Positions 26,201-41,200 are shown, counted from the first letter of the stretch. The stretch is DNA of 64,000 bases from Lucinisca nassula (GCA_963580285.1 OY757011.1:168354241-168418240), one strand, 5' to 3'. Notes: generated from the sequence alone by a model not told the origin. Numbers and translations: made by a program.

Positions 26201-29200
26201 TTTTTCCAGTATAAGTCTATAGGACCTAATGAGCCCTGGGGCGTGGCCAATTTTGACACAAAGGGCATGGTTGGCTGGATTTATGTAGGCAACCATTTTA
26301 TGTTGCTATATATTAAATATCTAAGGTCTGTACTACATGGTTTCAAAGAAGATGTTTGAAGCTTTTTTTCCATTATAAGTTTATTGGAGTTAAGGGGCCA
26401 CAGGATTTGGCTAATTTGGACCCCAGGGGCATGATTGGCAGGATTCATGTAGGCGACCACTTGACATTGCTACATGCTAAATACCTGAGCTCTGGGCCTT
26501 ATGGTTTCAGAGAATAAGATTTTTGAAGTGTTTTTTTTTTCATTTTAAGTTGTTTTTTTTCCCATTTTAAGTCTGTGGTAGCTAATGGGCCCATGGGAGT
26601 GGCCAATTTTTGCCCAAGGGGCATGGTTGGCAGGATTTCTTAAGATGACCATTTCATGTTGCTACATATTAAATATCTAAGCTCTGGGACTTATGGCTTC
26701 AGAGGAGAAGATTTTTTTTTTTTATAAGTCTATGGGAGCTAATGGGCCCGTGGATGAGGCCAATTTTGATCCGAGGAGCATAGCTGGCAGGATTTATGTG
26801 GGTGACCACTTGACGTTGCTACATGCTATATATTTAAGCTCTGGGCTGTGTGCTTTCAGAGAAGAAGATTTTTGAAGTCTTTCCAATTGTAAGCTAAAGA
26901 GTCCTGGGGTGTGGCCAATTTGGATCCCAGGGGCGTAATTGGCAGGATTTATGTAGGTGGCCACTTGACGTTGCTATCTACTAAATATCTAAGCTCTGGG
27001 CCTTATGGTTTCATGAAAAAGTTTTTTGAAGTTTTTTTCCATTATAAGTCAATGGGAGCTGATGAGCTCAGGCATGGCCAATTTTAACCCCGGGGCAGGG
27101 TAAGCCTGATTTATGTAGATGACTATTTTATGTTGCTAGATACTAAATATCTAAGCTCTGTGCTTCTTAGTATCAGAGGAGAAGATTTTTAAGCTTTTTT
27201 CCATTTAGAGTCTATGGGAACTAAGGAGCCCCGAGGTGTGGCCAATTTGGACCCAAGGGGCATGATTGACATGATTTATGTAGGTGACCACTTGCCGTTG
27301 CTGGGCCCTGTGGTTTCAGAGAAGAACATTTTTGAAGTTTTTCCCCTTATAAGTCTATGGGAGCTGATGAGCCCCGGGGTGCGGCCAATTTTGGCCCCAG
27401 GGGTGTGGTTTGCAGGATTTATGTAGGTTACTATTTTATGTTGCTACATACAAAATACCTAAGCACTGTGCTTCATGATTTCAGAGAAGAAGATTTTTGA
27501 AGCCTTTTTCCATTATGAGTCTATGGGAGCTTAGCGGCCCAAGAACATGGCCCATTTGGACCCCAGGGGCAAGATTGGCAGGATTTATGTAGGTGACCAC
27601 TTGTCATTGCTACATGCTAAATATCTAAGCTCTGGGCCCTATGGTTTCAGAGAAGAAGATTTTTGAAGCTTTTTTCCATTCATACTTGGCATGTATGTTC
27701 CATTATGAGTCTATGGGAGCTAAGGAGCCCCGGGACGTGGCCAATTTGGAACCCAGGGGCATGATTGGCAGGATTTATGTAGGTGACCACTTGCCATTGC
27801 TACACGCTAAATATCTAAGCTCTGTGCCCTGTGGTATCAGAGAAGAAGATTTTTGAAACTTTTTTTCCAATATAAGTCTATGGGAGCTAAAGGGCCCAGG
27901 GGGTGGCCAATTTGGACCCCAGGGGCATGATTGGCAGGATTTATGTAGGTGACCACTTGACATTGTTACAAGCTAAATATCTAAGCTTTGGGCCCTGTGG
28001 TTTCAGAGAAGAAGATTTTTAATTTTTTCCCATTGTAGGTCTATGGGAGCTATATGTTGCCATGGCAACTAGAATTCCAATCTGATCAACCCAAAAACCT
28101 TATTCAGCCTTTCCCCCTACCTGATGATGCTTCTAACGAAATTTGATCAATATTGGCCGTAGGGTATTAGAGATATACTTATTTGAAATTGTTTACGGAT
28201 GGACGCACGGACGACAGACAAAATGTGATCACAAAAGCTAAAATTATCACGATTTTTCATCTGAATTTATTTTTTTTTTGGGGGGGGGGGGGGTAAAATT
28301 TATTACGTACAGTGTATTTGTATAGGCGCGTTGTCTTCGTAATGCGTTAGTTTTGAGAAACTGCCCCCAGCCTGGCTTTCAAGACAGACGGTGAAGAGCT
28401 TTTTCTATGAGTGCTTTTAGTCCAATAACCAGCTTGCATATATGAAATTCATGCAAAAATGATCAAAGTAAAAAGATCACAGAAGATTCTTTTCTCATAA
28501 CAAAAATTTGGCCTTAGCATAATGTAGGCAAGTTTCTCTGAAGGCCTTCAAAGGTTAATGTCTAGCATACATGTACGTACCTCCCAATCCTCTAGACATG
28601 AAATTCCTACCAACACTCCAAGAGATACATAAACTATCTTCCACAGAACAGGATCTGGAACATACAGCAAAATGTGCTTAACCCATTTTGTACTGGAAAC
28701 CTCTAAACGGGTAGTTGGCAAACAGTGCAAGCCCAGATCAGAAGACGCAGAACACGGCTTCTGATCAGGACCTCTACTGTTTGCTATAAGTTCAGCCATT
28801 TTTAAAATAAATTTTGAAGAAAACACAACCTGACACCCCTAAATTTTGATGTGAACTCCTGCTATATATAAAGAGGAAGATTCCATTTGGTACAAAAAGG
28901 GTTAAAACCCACCTACATAAGTAAATTCTGAATCTAATGCGATGAGAGTCTGGCTGGTGATCAGGGGGTTGCAGGTTTGATCCCCATTGGATCAACAACA
29001 TTCTTTTGTGGCAACTGATCATGTAATCTTCTTTACAGTCATTATCTCCCTTCAAGATGGGCTGTTGTCAATTTCTGGCAAAAGAATGTGCACTGTATTG
29101 GTTAACGGCTTAACATATAACATGGCCCGTCAGTTTACCTAACCACAATTTCTTTTTTTTTTTTTGGGGGGGGGGGGGGGGGGCTTATACAAAAGCTGAT

Positions 29201-32200
29201 AACTAGAACAGTGCACCTTCTTCCTCCAGAAACTGACACACTGCCCTGCTTGAAACAGTGGAAAGGTGGGAAGGGAGAGAATGAACATAGCAAAGATCCA
29301 TGAAAGAATGTTGCTGCTGAACTGGCAGGTATCGAACACTGTGACCTCCTGTCAGACCTGCATCCAAATGAGCTACCAAGGCCAGTTATGATATTACATT
29401 TAATTCATTGGCAAAGTTTTGAAATGTTGACACCACCGTCTCATTACAACAGAGGTCTTTATTACATGGTTGGGATATGACACAGTTTAAAGATGGAGTC
29501 TTAAAAAAGCATAGATTATACAGTAACATGACCATTAACTCTCATCCTGCTGTTCACGACAACCCCTATCTTTGGAAACAGTGTAGATCAAGATCAGGTA
29601 CTGTTTGGCATTCAGTTTATGAATTTGTAGCAATAAATTACATAAAGTAATTTGATTGGTTGATAGACAGACATTGGTGTGGCTTAAATGAATATTCAGC
29701 AAGATAAGGGTTAATGGTTGTTTCTGCTTTGGACCCAACAACAGTGTCATACAGTGGTTGCAGTTAACATTTATATCTGTCTCGAGACTCCAAGACAAAG
29801 CATTTTTGACATGCATCAAAAGTGCAAGGGAAGTATAGTCACCCGCTTTTAATTGTTCCAGAAATGAGATTTTTCTTGTGAAAATATGGCTCATTAAAGG
29901 GAAATGGTACACCTTCAGAGGAGGCAACTCCTGCAAAAGTATTTTTGACCCCCATGTCAATAGGGGTCAACTCTTGAAAGAAAGAATTTGCTCCTGAGGA
30001 GCAAATTCTTTCCTTTAAAAGTAGACCCCTTTTTCAGTGGGACAGGGCTTATAGAAAAGGGAACAGGAAGTCCTGAAAGTTGACCCCATTTGAAAAATTG
30101 CCAAAAAATATGCCAGGTGTTCCCATTCCCCTTAAATGTTCACCCATGTCATATTTTGGGAAATGGTTGGGGGTTCAAGACCTAGTTGATCAAAACATTG
30201 TTACCTTATTGATTGACCAAAATATCCATTGCATTGGTATTTTTGCTGAAAAATGAGAAGCTTCTACAAAAGATACACACATTCTTTCAGAAAAAATATC
30301 AGTATATGACTATATACCAACAAACGACATTATTATTTTTGAACAACTGATACCAACATTTTTGTCGTTGGCTTGGTGATAAACATAGTTTGCCTTTGAC
30401 TGGGAATGAGCAGCCACACGATAAGTATAAATTCTTGATGTACTGTGGAAGCAACAAAACTCTGCAGTTGATAGACTGTTTGCCAATGATTGGCTAACAG
30501 TGTCCAGTTGCAGACTTCTGTTGCCCGATGACGTAACAGGAGCTGGGTGACCATAAGGAGATAGTTGGGAGATTGTCCATTCATACTGACTTAACAATGA
30601 TTGGATATTCATGTATCAAGTATAAGAACTGGTAGTATAGATCAACAAAATTTCCAAAAGAATGGAACAGGGAAGCCAAAAAGCTGCTCCAACAGGAGCC
30701 CAAACAGTAAACAGTGGGCGACTTTTAGGAAACAGATGACAGAAAATCAATCAATCAAAAAACAAGAGGGCCCACAGGGCCCTGGTTCGCTCACCTGTGT
30801 ATCAATGTCTCGAGTACATTCTAGTTTTAGCTAGGGTGGCCATCTTGTTCATCAGCAGAGTGATTTTAGCTTATTTGGTAGGGAGTAACATAGGCAACAT
30901 TCCTGTGAAGTTTGACTCAAATTGGCCTTAGGGTGTAGGAGGGGTTCACATTTGTGTCAAATTTACAATATTTTTCTATTTTTAGCTCCGGTGGCCATTT
31001 TGTTCATCGGAGCGGGATTGTTTTAGCCTTTATGGTAGAGGGTCATCTAAGCAACATTATTTCGAAGTTTGAATGAAATTGGCCCAAGGGTACAGAAGGA
31101 ATTGTTGTTTGAAGACTTTTTTTATTTTTAGCTCTGGCAGCCATCTTGTTCATTGGAGTGGAATGAGTTTTAACTATTTTGGTAAGGAGTCACCTAGGCA
31201 ACATTCCTGTGAAGTTTTAAATCCAATTGGCCCAAATGTTTAGAAGGAGTTCGCATTTGAAGCAAATTTACAATGCTTTTCTATTTTTAGCTCTTGTGAC
31301 CATTTGTTAATCGTTATGCTATTTTCCTAGAGGGTCATCTACACAACATTCAAATGAAGTTTAGAAGCCTTCATGGTGAAGTGGCCATGTTACTTGCCTT
31401 GTAAACCAGGGTTAGCAGGATCAATCTCAAGCTTCTCCAGACTTTCAGATTGGTCTTTAAACAGAGGTCCTATCACTGTATGACCTTAGCTGTTGGTGAG
31501 ACTTAAACTCAAACACTCACTCCTACGAAGGAACCTATATGCCAAATATGAAGTCTGTATCTTAAATGCTTCAAAAGTTATGACAAAGTAGAACAAAGGT
31601 CAAGGTCATGGCTCAAAAGTTTTGAATGGTTGAGAAAACCTAGTCACAAGGAACATAAATGCCAAATATGAAGGCTCTATCTCATATGGTTCAAAAGTTA
31701 TGATAAAGTAAGTCACAGGTCAATGTCACAGGTCAAATCTTTAAATGAGTGGGAAGCCCTTGTCACAAGGAACCTAAACGCCAAATTGTTTGTTTGTTTG
31801 TTTGATTTGAGGTTTAACGTCCCCATCAACACTGTAAAGGTCATTTTGGAGACGTTGCTTCCAATTTTGTGGGACTTTTACCCGACATTGAGATGAAATG
31901 ATATCTCAAGCCCTGTCGCCCAATGAAACCAATAGGGTTTATTAGCATGGACGGTCCGCCTCGCACTGCGGTTCCTGGACAGGCTTAGATCCTCTAAGCG
32001 GTTTACCAGTACTAGTGTGCGGGCCGGATTCAGCTCTGCGTGGAAGCATCATGCAGCCAATATATTTCTTCAAGCCCCTATGGGCGGGGGCCACTAAACG
32101 CCAAATATGAAGGCTCTATCTCAAACGGTTCAAAAGTTATGACTAAATAACCTACTGATCTACTTTTCGATTTGACATGACCCATATTTGAACTTAACTG

Positions 32201-35200
32201 AGATATTGTCCAGATGATCATTCTGGGCAAGTTTTATGATGATTTGACTTAAACGAGTGTTCAAAACGTTTTTCTATGATTTGACCTGCTGACCTACTTT
32301 TTGACCCGACATGACCCATATGTAAACTTGACCCATATATTGTCAAGATGATCATTCTGAGCAAGTTTGATGATGATCGGACCAAAACTGGGGTCTCTAG
32401 TGTGTCCACAAGGTTTTCCAACACTCTGACCTACTGACCTACTTACTGACCAGATATGACCCATATTCGAAATTACCTCAGATATTGTCAAATGATCATT
32501 TTGAGCAAGTTTGATGATGATTGGACGAAAACTGTGGCCTCTAGTGTGTTCAGATGGTTTTTCTATGATTTTATCTACTGACCTACTTTTTGGACCGACA
32601 TGACCCATATTCAAACTTGACTCAGATATTGTCAAGATGATCATTCTGGGCAAGTTTTATGATGATCAGACCTAAACTTTGGCCTCTAGTGTTCAGAAGG
32701 TTTTTCTATGATTTGACCTACTGACCTACTTTTTAACCTGACATAACCCATATTCGAACTTGACCGAGATATTGTCAAGACTGTCATTCTGAGCAAGTTT
32801 GATGAAGATTGGACCAAAACTGTGGCCTCTAGTTTGTTCAGAAGGTTTTTCTCTGATTTGAACTATTGGCCTACTCTTTGAACCGACATGACCCATATTT
32901 GAACTTGACTCAGATATTGTCAAGATGATCATTCTGGGCAAGTTTGATGATGATTGGACCAAAACTGTGGCCTCTAGTGTGTTCACAAGGTTTTTCTATG
33001 ATTTGACCTACTGACCTACTTTCTGACCCGACATGACCCATATTCGAATGTGAACAAGATATTATCGAGATGATCATTCTGAGCAAGTTTGATGATGATC
33101 TGACCAAAACTGTGGCCTCTAGTGTCTTCACAAGGTTTTTTTCTGATTTGACCTACTGACCTACTTTCTGACCCGACATGACCCATATTCCAACTTGACA
33201 GAGATATTTTGTGGTGGCACAAAATGTGTGCAAAGGACAAGTCTCCATAAGGGGGTTTTCCTGGTACCTGAATTTTTCAATAATATTTTGGGAAAATATA
33301 GCCACACAGAGGGGACATTCATCCCAGGTAAGTATGAATCAAACAGAACTCTAGTTTTGTGATAAGGGTTTATCAAAAGTGGGTGGGGTAATTCCATATC
33401 AGTTCTACCAAGGACAATTAATCAGCAATTGACTATATTAAAATAGCACACTGACAAAACTTTTTGCCATGCAATGCATAGACTGTGGGTACATATTAAT
33501 GTGAAATAGGGTGATTGTATATTTTATTGAACTTTGCTAAAATATAATAATTTATTTGCACTTTGCGGATTTTCATTAATTTTTCATCTACCAACTTTGC
33601 CAAAAAGTTGAACATTTCTCTATTAAGCAACACATTCTTACCTCTTTTCTAGAAAATACTTATCAATGATTGGCCATTGCAGAATTGTAAGGATTTTTTT
33701 ATAAATGGTCTGTGACATGAGTTATGTGCCCTTGAAAAGAGAAAATTGTAGTAAAATGCGATGAAATTTTCAAAACTTTGTTTTGCCTTTTTGCTATTAG
33801 TTTACTGGCGAGATATGCTTACAGGAGTTAAATTCTAATGTATTTATCGTGTAAAAGTGTTTAGCTATTGTAGCAGAGACTAAATTGGTATCAGTTAGGG
33901 TCAAAATTACTTTTAGGGCTTTTAAGAACTGGATATAATTGACACACATTTGCTCATCTCATTTAGAATCACTTTCTTCTGAGGAGTCGCTGTTGGTATT
34001 CCAAACTTCAGCTGCAGTATCTGTAAGAAAATCCATGTATTTATTATGTATCTCAGGCCCTTTTGTTGCTGGCTGGTGTCGCTCAAACTCCAAATACAAT
34101 AAGACTAATGCAATATGGGCACAGCAGCCCACTACTCTAGCCCCTGATTTGCATGTGCAAAACCAACCGACGATAGGTGATAAGCCTGTGCTGTATTCAA
34201 TCCATAAATTATAGGTCTTACTACTGGTATGCCTTGAACGTAATAGGGACTTGAGGACACCTTCTTGCTCTTTGTTTATAAGGATTTCATATTTGGCGTC
34301 ATCTGTTTGGTGTTCTTTCGTGTAGGATTTGGCCTGGCGAATCTGATAACCTCCCATTGTCATTGTCAGGTCTCTTTATTCTGCTTCGTTCAGTTCGGAG
34401 AAATCTGGCATTTCAGATGCATCCATACTTTTCCAAAAAGTGCGCCGTTTGTCCCACTAATTGTCAGTCACATTTTGTTGAAGTTTATTGGGTGACTTTG
34501 CTAAGGCCATCATTCGTTTGGCCATGACACCATCTGATTCCAAACTAGTCACCAAGGGTGGCCTGAAAGCGTTGCAAAGGGAGCAAACAATTCGCACATA
34601 ATCGCCAGCAAACAGGATTTGAGAGTTGGGAAGCATATTACTTAAAGCTTTCCATTGCTTTATACGCCCATATGCTGACTCAACAACCCATCTCACTTTG
34701 GTAACAAGCTTCCCCAGTGCTATGCTGTTTCTCTTTTTTCTTCAAGAAATGAGGCATTTCAGTATTGATCCCACAATCATTAATTCCGCCCCCGCCCAGA
34801 GGGGCTTGAAGAAATATATGGGCTGCACGATACTTCCATGCAGAGCTGAATCCGGCCCGCACACTAGTACTGGTAAACCTCTTAGAGAATCTACGCCTGT
34901 CCTGGAACCGCGGTGCGAGGCGGACCGTCCATGCTAATAAACCCTATTGGTTTCATTGGGCGACAGGGCTTGAGATGTCATTTCATCTCAATGTCGGGTG
35001 AAAGTCCCACAAAATTGGAAGCAACGTCCTTAAAATGACCTTTACAGTGTTGACGGGGACGTTAAACCTCAAATCAAACAAACAAACAAAAACAATCATT
35101 AAGTCTGTTACATCCCTAAACCCCCTATCAACAATGAAAACAACCCCTTCATTGAACCAATTTCTATTATCCTCACTGTTGCTCTTCAGCATATGCTCTG

Positions 35201-38200
35201 TTATCTTGGCATCTGAGTTTTTACCATCAGCCAGGTAAGGTCCAAGCACTGTAAGTATGTAGCCGCCATTTGCTACAAGCATCATCGGTTTAAGCAATGG
35301 GCGACCTTTATGGACAGAATAAGAACGCCCTTGGAATGAAAAGTCACCGCTTCACCATCAGCAACAGCAATAGCAACATCTTTCTGTGAATTAGCAAACA
35401 GCACCCTTGCAAATTCTGTAGTGTGATCTTCGAGTATGTTGTTTCGAAACGGCAAACAGGAAATCTAATGCACTGAATTTTGACAACGCTGATGAAATGA
35501 AAGGTGAAGACTATGTCAGACTGACAGGCATCACAAAGGATCAGTTCAATGATGTACATGAATCGCTCTCCTCGTTGCGTTCTACATCAACAAGGAGCAC
35601 ACGTACAGCCCTTGCCATGTTGCTTGTAAAACTTAGGACTGACAGGCATAACAAAGGATCAGTTCAATGATGTACATGAATCGCTCTCCTCGTTGCGTTC
35701 TATGTCAACAAGGAGCACTCGTACAGCCCTTGCCATGTTGCTTGTAAAACTGACAGACTGGTCTGTCCTTGGCTGTTCTTTCAACATTGTTTGGGGTGAA
35801 GAAAACTACTTGCAGTAAGGCAATCCATTCAGCCAGAGCAAGTCTAATGTCCAATTTCGTTCCAAAATATCTTGGCCTGCCACATATAGAACGAAATAAA
35901 GTAATTGAAAATCACACTACAGAATTTGCAAGGGTGCTGTTTGCTTATTCACAGAAATATGTTGCTATTGCTGTTGCTGATGGTACCTATGTGTACATAG
36001 AGAAAAGCGGTGACTTTTCATTCCAAAGGCATTCTTATTCTGTCCATAAAGGTCGCCCATTGCTTAAACCGATGATGCTTGTAGCAACTGACGGCTACAT
36101 ACTTACAGTGCTTGGACCTTACCTGGCTGATGATAAAAACTCAGATGCCAAAATAACAGAGCATATGCTGAAGAGCAACAGTGAGATATAAGAAATCGGT
36201 TCAATGAAGGGGTTGTTCTCATTGTTGATAGGGGGTTTAGGGATGTAACAGACTTAATTAATGATTGTGGGATCAATACTGAAATGCCTCATTTCTTGAA
36301 GAAAAAAGAGAAACAGCATAGCACTGAGGAAGCAAATGAATCCAGACTTCGCAAAATTGCAGTATGTTTCCTCTGGCTTTCTTTGCCGGACCATTACAGG
36401 GTCACTGATGAGGCTTCATTAGCCGAAACTACGTAGTATGACCCATCTTCTTTCTTATGAATGTTTTCATTGCTCTTAAAGGAACTCATTTTAGATTTTT
36501 AATTGCCTTCACTGCAGCTGGTGTTGTGCCGTGTGGCGGCCGTAAAACGTCTCCCCGTACATCAACCATATGCAGTTTATATTTTACTTTTGTCCTCAAA
36601 AGAAGGTGTCCTCAAGTCCCTAATACGTTCAAGGCATACCAGTAGCAAGACCTATAATTTAAGGATTGAATACAGCACATGCTTATAACCTATCGTCGGT
36701 TGGTTTTGCACATGCAAATCAGGGGCTAGAGTAGTGGGCTGCTGTGCCCATATTGCATCAGTCTTATGGTATTTGGATTTGAGCGACACCAGCCAGAAAC
36801 AAAAGGGCCTAAGATACATAATAAATACATGGATTTTCTAACAGATGCTGCAGCTGAAGTTTGGGATACCAACAGCGACTCCTCACAAGAAAGTGATACT
36901 AAATGAGATGAGCAAATGTGTGTCAATTATATCCAACTCTTAAAACCTCTAAAAGTAATTTTGACCCTTACTGATACCAATTCAGTCTCTGCTACAATAG
37001 TTAAACCCTTTTACAGGATAAATACATTAGAATTTAACTCCTCTAAGCATTTCTCGCCAGTAAACTTATAGCAAAAAGGCAAAACAGAGTTTTGATAATT
37101 TCATCGCATTTTACTGCAATTTTCTCTTTTCAAGGGCACATAACTCATGTCAAAGACTATTTATAAAAAAATCCTTACAATTCTGCAATGGCCAAGCATT
37201 GATAAGTATTTTCTAGAAAAGAGGTAAGAATGTGTTGCTTAATAGAGAAATGTTCAACTTTTTGGCAAAGTTGGTAGATGAAAAATTAATGAAAATCTGC
37301 AAAGTGCAAATAAATTATTATATTTTAGCAAAGTTCAATAAAATATACAATCACCCTATTTCACATTAATATGTACCCACAGTCTATGCATGACATGGCA
37401 AAAAGTTTTGTCAGTGCGCTATTTTAATATAGTCAATTGCTGATTAATTGTCCTTGGTAGAACTGATATGGAATTACCCCACCCACTTTTGATAAACCCT
37501 TATCACAAAACTAGAGTTCTGTTTGATTCAAACTTACCAGGGATGAATGTCCCCTCTGTGTGGCTATATTTTCCCAAAATATTATTGAGAAATTTAGGTA
37601 CCAGGAAAACCCCCTTATGGAGACTAGTCCATTAGTTAAAATCAAATTATAAATGAAACAGCTATCATGCAGACAAGACCAAAATAGGCAATTTTTGCCC
37701 TTTCAGGGGCCGTAACTCTGTAACACATGATGGGATATGGCTGGTTCAAGAAAGGAACCCAGATCTCATAGTGGTACAAGTTGTGTGCAAGTCAGGTTAA
37801 AATCAAATCATAAATGAAGATGCTATCGTGCGGACAAGACCAAAATAGGCAATTTTTGCCCTTTCAGGGGCCGTAACTCTGTAACACATGATAGGATATG
37901 GCTGGTTCAAGAAAGGAACCCAGATCTCATAGTGATACAAGTTGTGTGCATGTCTGGTTAAAATAAAATCATAAATGAAGATGCTATCATGCGGACAAGA
38001 CCAAAATAGACAATTTTTGCACTTTCAAGGGCTGTAACTCCATAACACATGATTGGATATGGCTGGTTCAAGAAAGGAACCCAGATCTCATGGTGGTACA
38101 AGTTGTGTGCAAGTCTGGTTAAAATCAAATCATAAATGAAGATGCTTTCGTGCGGACAAGAAATTGTTTACGGACGGACGGACGGACGCACTGACGACGG

Positions 38201-41200
38201 ATGACGGACAAAATGTGACCACAAAAGCTCACCTTGTCACTACGTGACAGGTGAGCTAAAAAAAAAGAAAGCAGTCTGAAGGACAGCCAAATCCCCTGCC
38301 GCACTTTGCATCAAGGCTCAACCTTGTGACCTTCACCTGTGACCTTGACCTTATGCTGGCATGGTTTATTTATGGTTCTGCACATCAGCTCACTGTGGGG
38401 TATATTTCACAAAAGTTTAATGAAAATCATTCCAGGGGTAAAGGAGATAAGGAACAGACACAAAATTCAAAGTTTCAAACTCGTGACCTTCAACAGTGAC
38501 CTTGACCTTAAGTCGGCATGGTCCATTTATGGGTTCTGCACACCAGCTCACTGAGACGAATAATTCACCAAAGTTTAATGAAAATCTATCAAAGGGTTCA
38601 GGAGATATCCAGTTTAACTAAATTTCACCGATTCGTTCATGAGATAAGGTGCTGCCAAACCAAAATTCACAGTCTTTGGGCGCCTGTGCCCATGAAAAAA
38701 AAAAGGTCATTATCACCAAAATCTAATCAAATCTGCCCTATATTGTAATGATATTTTGTACCAAGTTTGACTAAAATTTATCAATTCTTTACAGACAGTC
38801 TTTTGGGGGACTGTGTTTTTGAAAAAAGATCAAGGTCACTAAAATCTAAGCAAATCTGCAATATGTTGTAATGATATATTGTACCAAGATTGACTAAAAT
38901 TAGTCAATTTGTTGATGAGGTAGAGCACAGAAAGCCATTTTTGGCCAAAATTGACTGTTTTAAGGGGCCTGTGACCTTGAAAACAAGGTAAAGGTCATCA
39001 TAAACTAATGACTGTTTTCCCCCATCCTAATGATATAAGCATACAGTTTGGTCAGAATCAATCCATGGGTTCAGGAAATATAGTGCTTCAAACAGGCTAT
39101 GCCAACGCCAACGGAAACAGGATCTGCATTTTAATTCTTACAAGTACCCTCAACATAATTTTTATGGAGAAATAAGAAAAACAAGAGGGCCCAGAGGGCC
39201 CTGGTTCGCTCACCTGATCCAATGTATAACAAGTGGGCCCCGGGCAGGGTCAATTTTGGCCCCAGGGCTATAATTTGAACAATCTTGGTAGAGGTCCACA
39301 AGATGAAACTTCATATCGAATATGAAAGACCTGGGATTTCTGGTTTCAGAGAAGAAGATTTTAAAGGTTTACCCTGCATATAGAAGTCTATGTAACACAA
39401 GATTTTCCCTATATAAGTCTATGTTAAACCAAAGGGCCCCGGAGCAGGGGCATTTTTGGCCCCAGGGCTATAATTTGAACAATCTTGGTAGAGGTCCACT
39501 AGCTGAAGCTTCATAACAAATATCAAAGACCTAAGCCTTGTGTTTCAGAGAAGATGATTTTTAAAGATTTTCCCTATATAAGTCTATGTAAAACCAAAGG
39601 GCCACATGGCGGAGGCATTTTTGGTCTCAGGGCTATAATTTGAACAATCTTTATAGAGGTCCACTAGCTGAAGCTTCATAACAAATATCGAAGACCTAAG
39701 CCTTGTGGTTTCAAAGAAGAAGATTTGTCAAGATTTTCCCTATATACGTCTATGTAAAACCAAAGGGCCCCGGAGCGGGGGCATTTTTGGCCCCAGGGCT
39801 ATAATTTGAACAATCTTGGTAGAGGTCCACAAGATGAAGCTTCATACCAAATATCAAAGACCTGGGCCTTGCAGTTTCAGAGAAGAAGATTTTTCAAGAT
39901 TTTCCCTATATAAGCCTATGTAAAACAAAAGGGCCCTGGTGTGGGGGCATTTTTGGCCCCAGCACTATAATTTGAATAATCTTGGTAGGGGTCCGCTAGA
40001 TGAAGCTTCATACCAAATATCAAAGACCTGGGCCTTGCGGTTTCAGAGAAGAAGATTTTTCAAGATTTTCCCTATATAAACCCATGTTAAACCAAAGGGC
40101 CTCCACACGGGGGGCATTTTTAGCTCCAGCACTATAATTTGAACAATCTTGGTAGGGGTTCACTAGATGAAGCTTCATACCAAATATCAAAGACCTGGGC
40201 CTTGTGGTTTCAGAGAAGAAGATTTTTAAAGATTTTCCCTATATAAGCCTATGTAAAACAAAAGGGCCCTGGTGCGGAGGCATTTTTGGGCCCCAGCACT
40301 ATAATTTGACCAATCTTGGTAGGGGTCCACTAGATGAAGCTTCATACCAAATATCAAAGACCTGGGCCTTGCGGTTTCAGAGAAGAAGATTTTTCAAGAT
40401 TTTCCCTATATAAGCCGATGTAAAACCAAAGGGCCCCCGTGCGGGGGCATTTTTAGCTCCAGCACTATAATTTGAACAATCTTGGTAGGGGTCTACTAGA
40501 TGAAGCTTCATACCAAATATCAAAGACCTGGGCCTTGCGGTTTCAGAGAAGAAGATTTTTAAAGATTTTCCCTTTATACGCCCATGTAAAACCAAAGGGC
40601 CCCTGTGCAGGGGCATTTTTGGCCCCAGCACTATAATTTGAACAATCTTGGTAGGGGTCCACTAGATGAAGCTTCATACCAAATATCAAAGACCTGGGCC
40701 TTGCAGTTTCAGAGAAGAAGATTTTTTAAGTTTGCGATGAAAAAAATCTATTTTTGGCTACTGTGACCTACCGTAAAATTTCGGCTATAAGGCGATTCGG
40801 CTATAAGACGGGACCCCTTTTTCAGTTATTCTAAAGTGGGATTTTGCTTATACTCTTTTATAAGACGGGTCAAATTTTTGCCATATCTGTCGGGGCCTAT
40901 CTGCTACCGCCAGATGCTATTTAGATGTGAGAAATCGGCCTTTTTTCGTCAGAAAACCCCTCTACTTACCCCTCATCTCCAGCCACAAAATTTAGAAATA
41001 TTTGTTGCAGCTTTTTTATAAGTAACTGAACGTTTTTTTTTTATCGGGGAACACAACACCTAGCTATTCAGTTTCAGAACCAACGCCCCAGCTAGCACAA
41101 AATAGCGGCAAACGTCGGGCCGATACGTCGTAATGCTGTCGGCCCGGTACATGCTTTGCTGGCTTAGGCTACACAAACTTCTAGTTAATAGACGACAGGG

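Larger units (their letters stand above)
33235..37630. mobile_element. Composite DDE transposon: two defective copies head to head
   Basis: Inverted arms of about 1.03 kb (33235-34267 and 36602-37630) begin GGACAAGTCTCC and GGACTAGTCTCC. Each holds a shared 3' noncoding region of about 700 bases and the C-terminal end of a transposase gene; the genes point outward. Target duplication not resolved. It sits inside the F1 element at 30762. Confidence 0.8.
30762..38263 (+). mobile_element. HINE-like element, family F1, 7.5 kb with nested insertions
   Basis: The 5' end is acaagagggcccacagggcc; the 3' end is the standard GCTCACC..GGTGAGC stem plus taaaaa. The core has four successive module types: gccatcttgttcatcgg units (30830-31330), ctatctcaaatggttcaaa units (31540-32150), gcaagtttgatgatgatcgg units of about 150 bases (32150-33230), and cccagatctcatagtggt units of about 155 bases (37635-38160). 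A SINE and a transposase pair are inserted. Intron 2. Confidence 0.78.

Noticed and set aside
34265..34937. Plus-strand frames across the left transposase copy
   Set aside because: Antisense shadows of the transposase and of the SINE.
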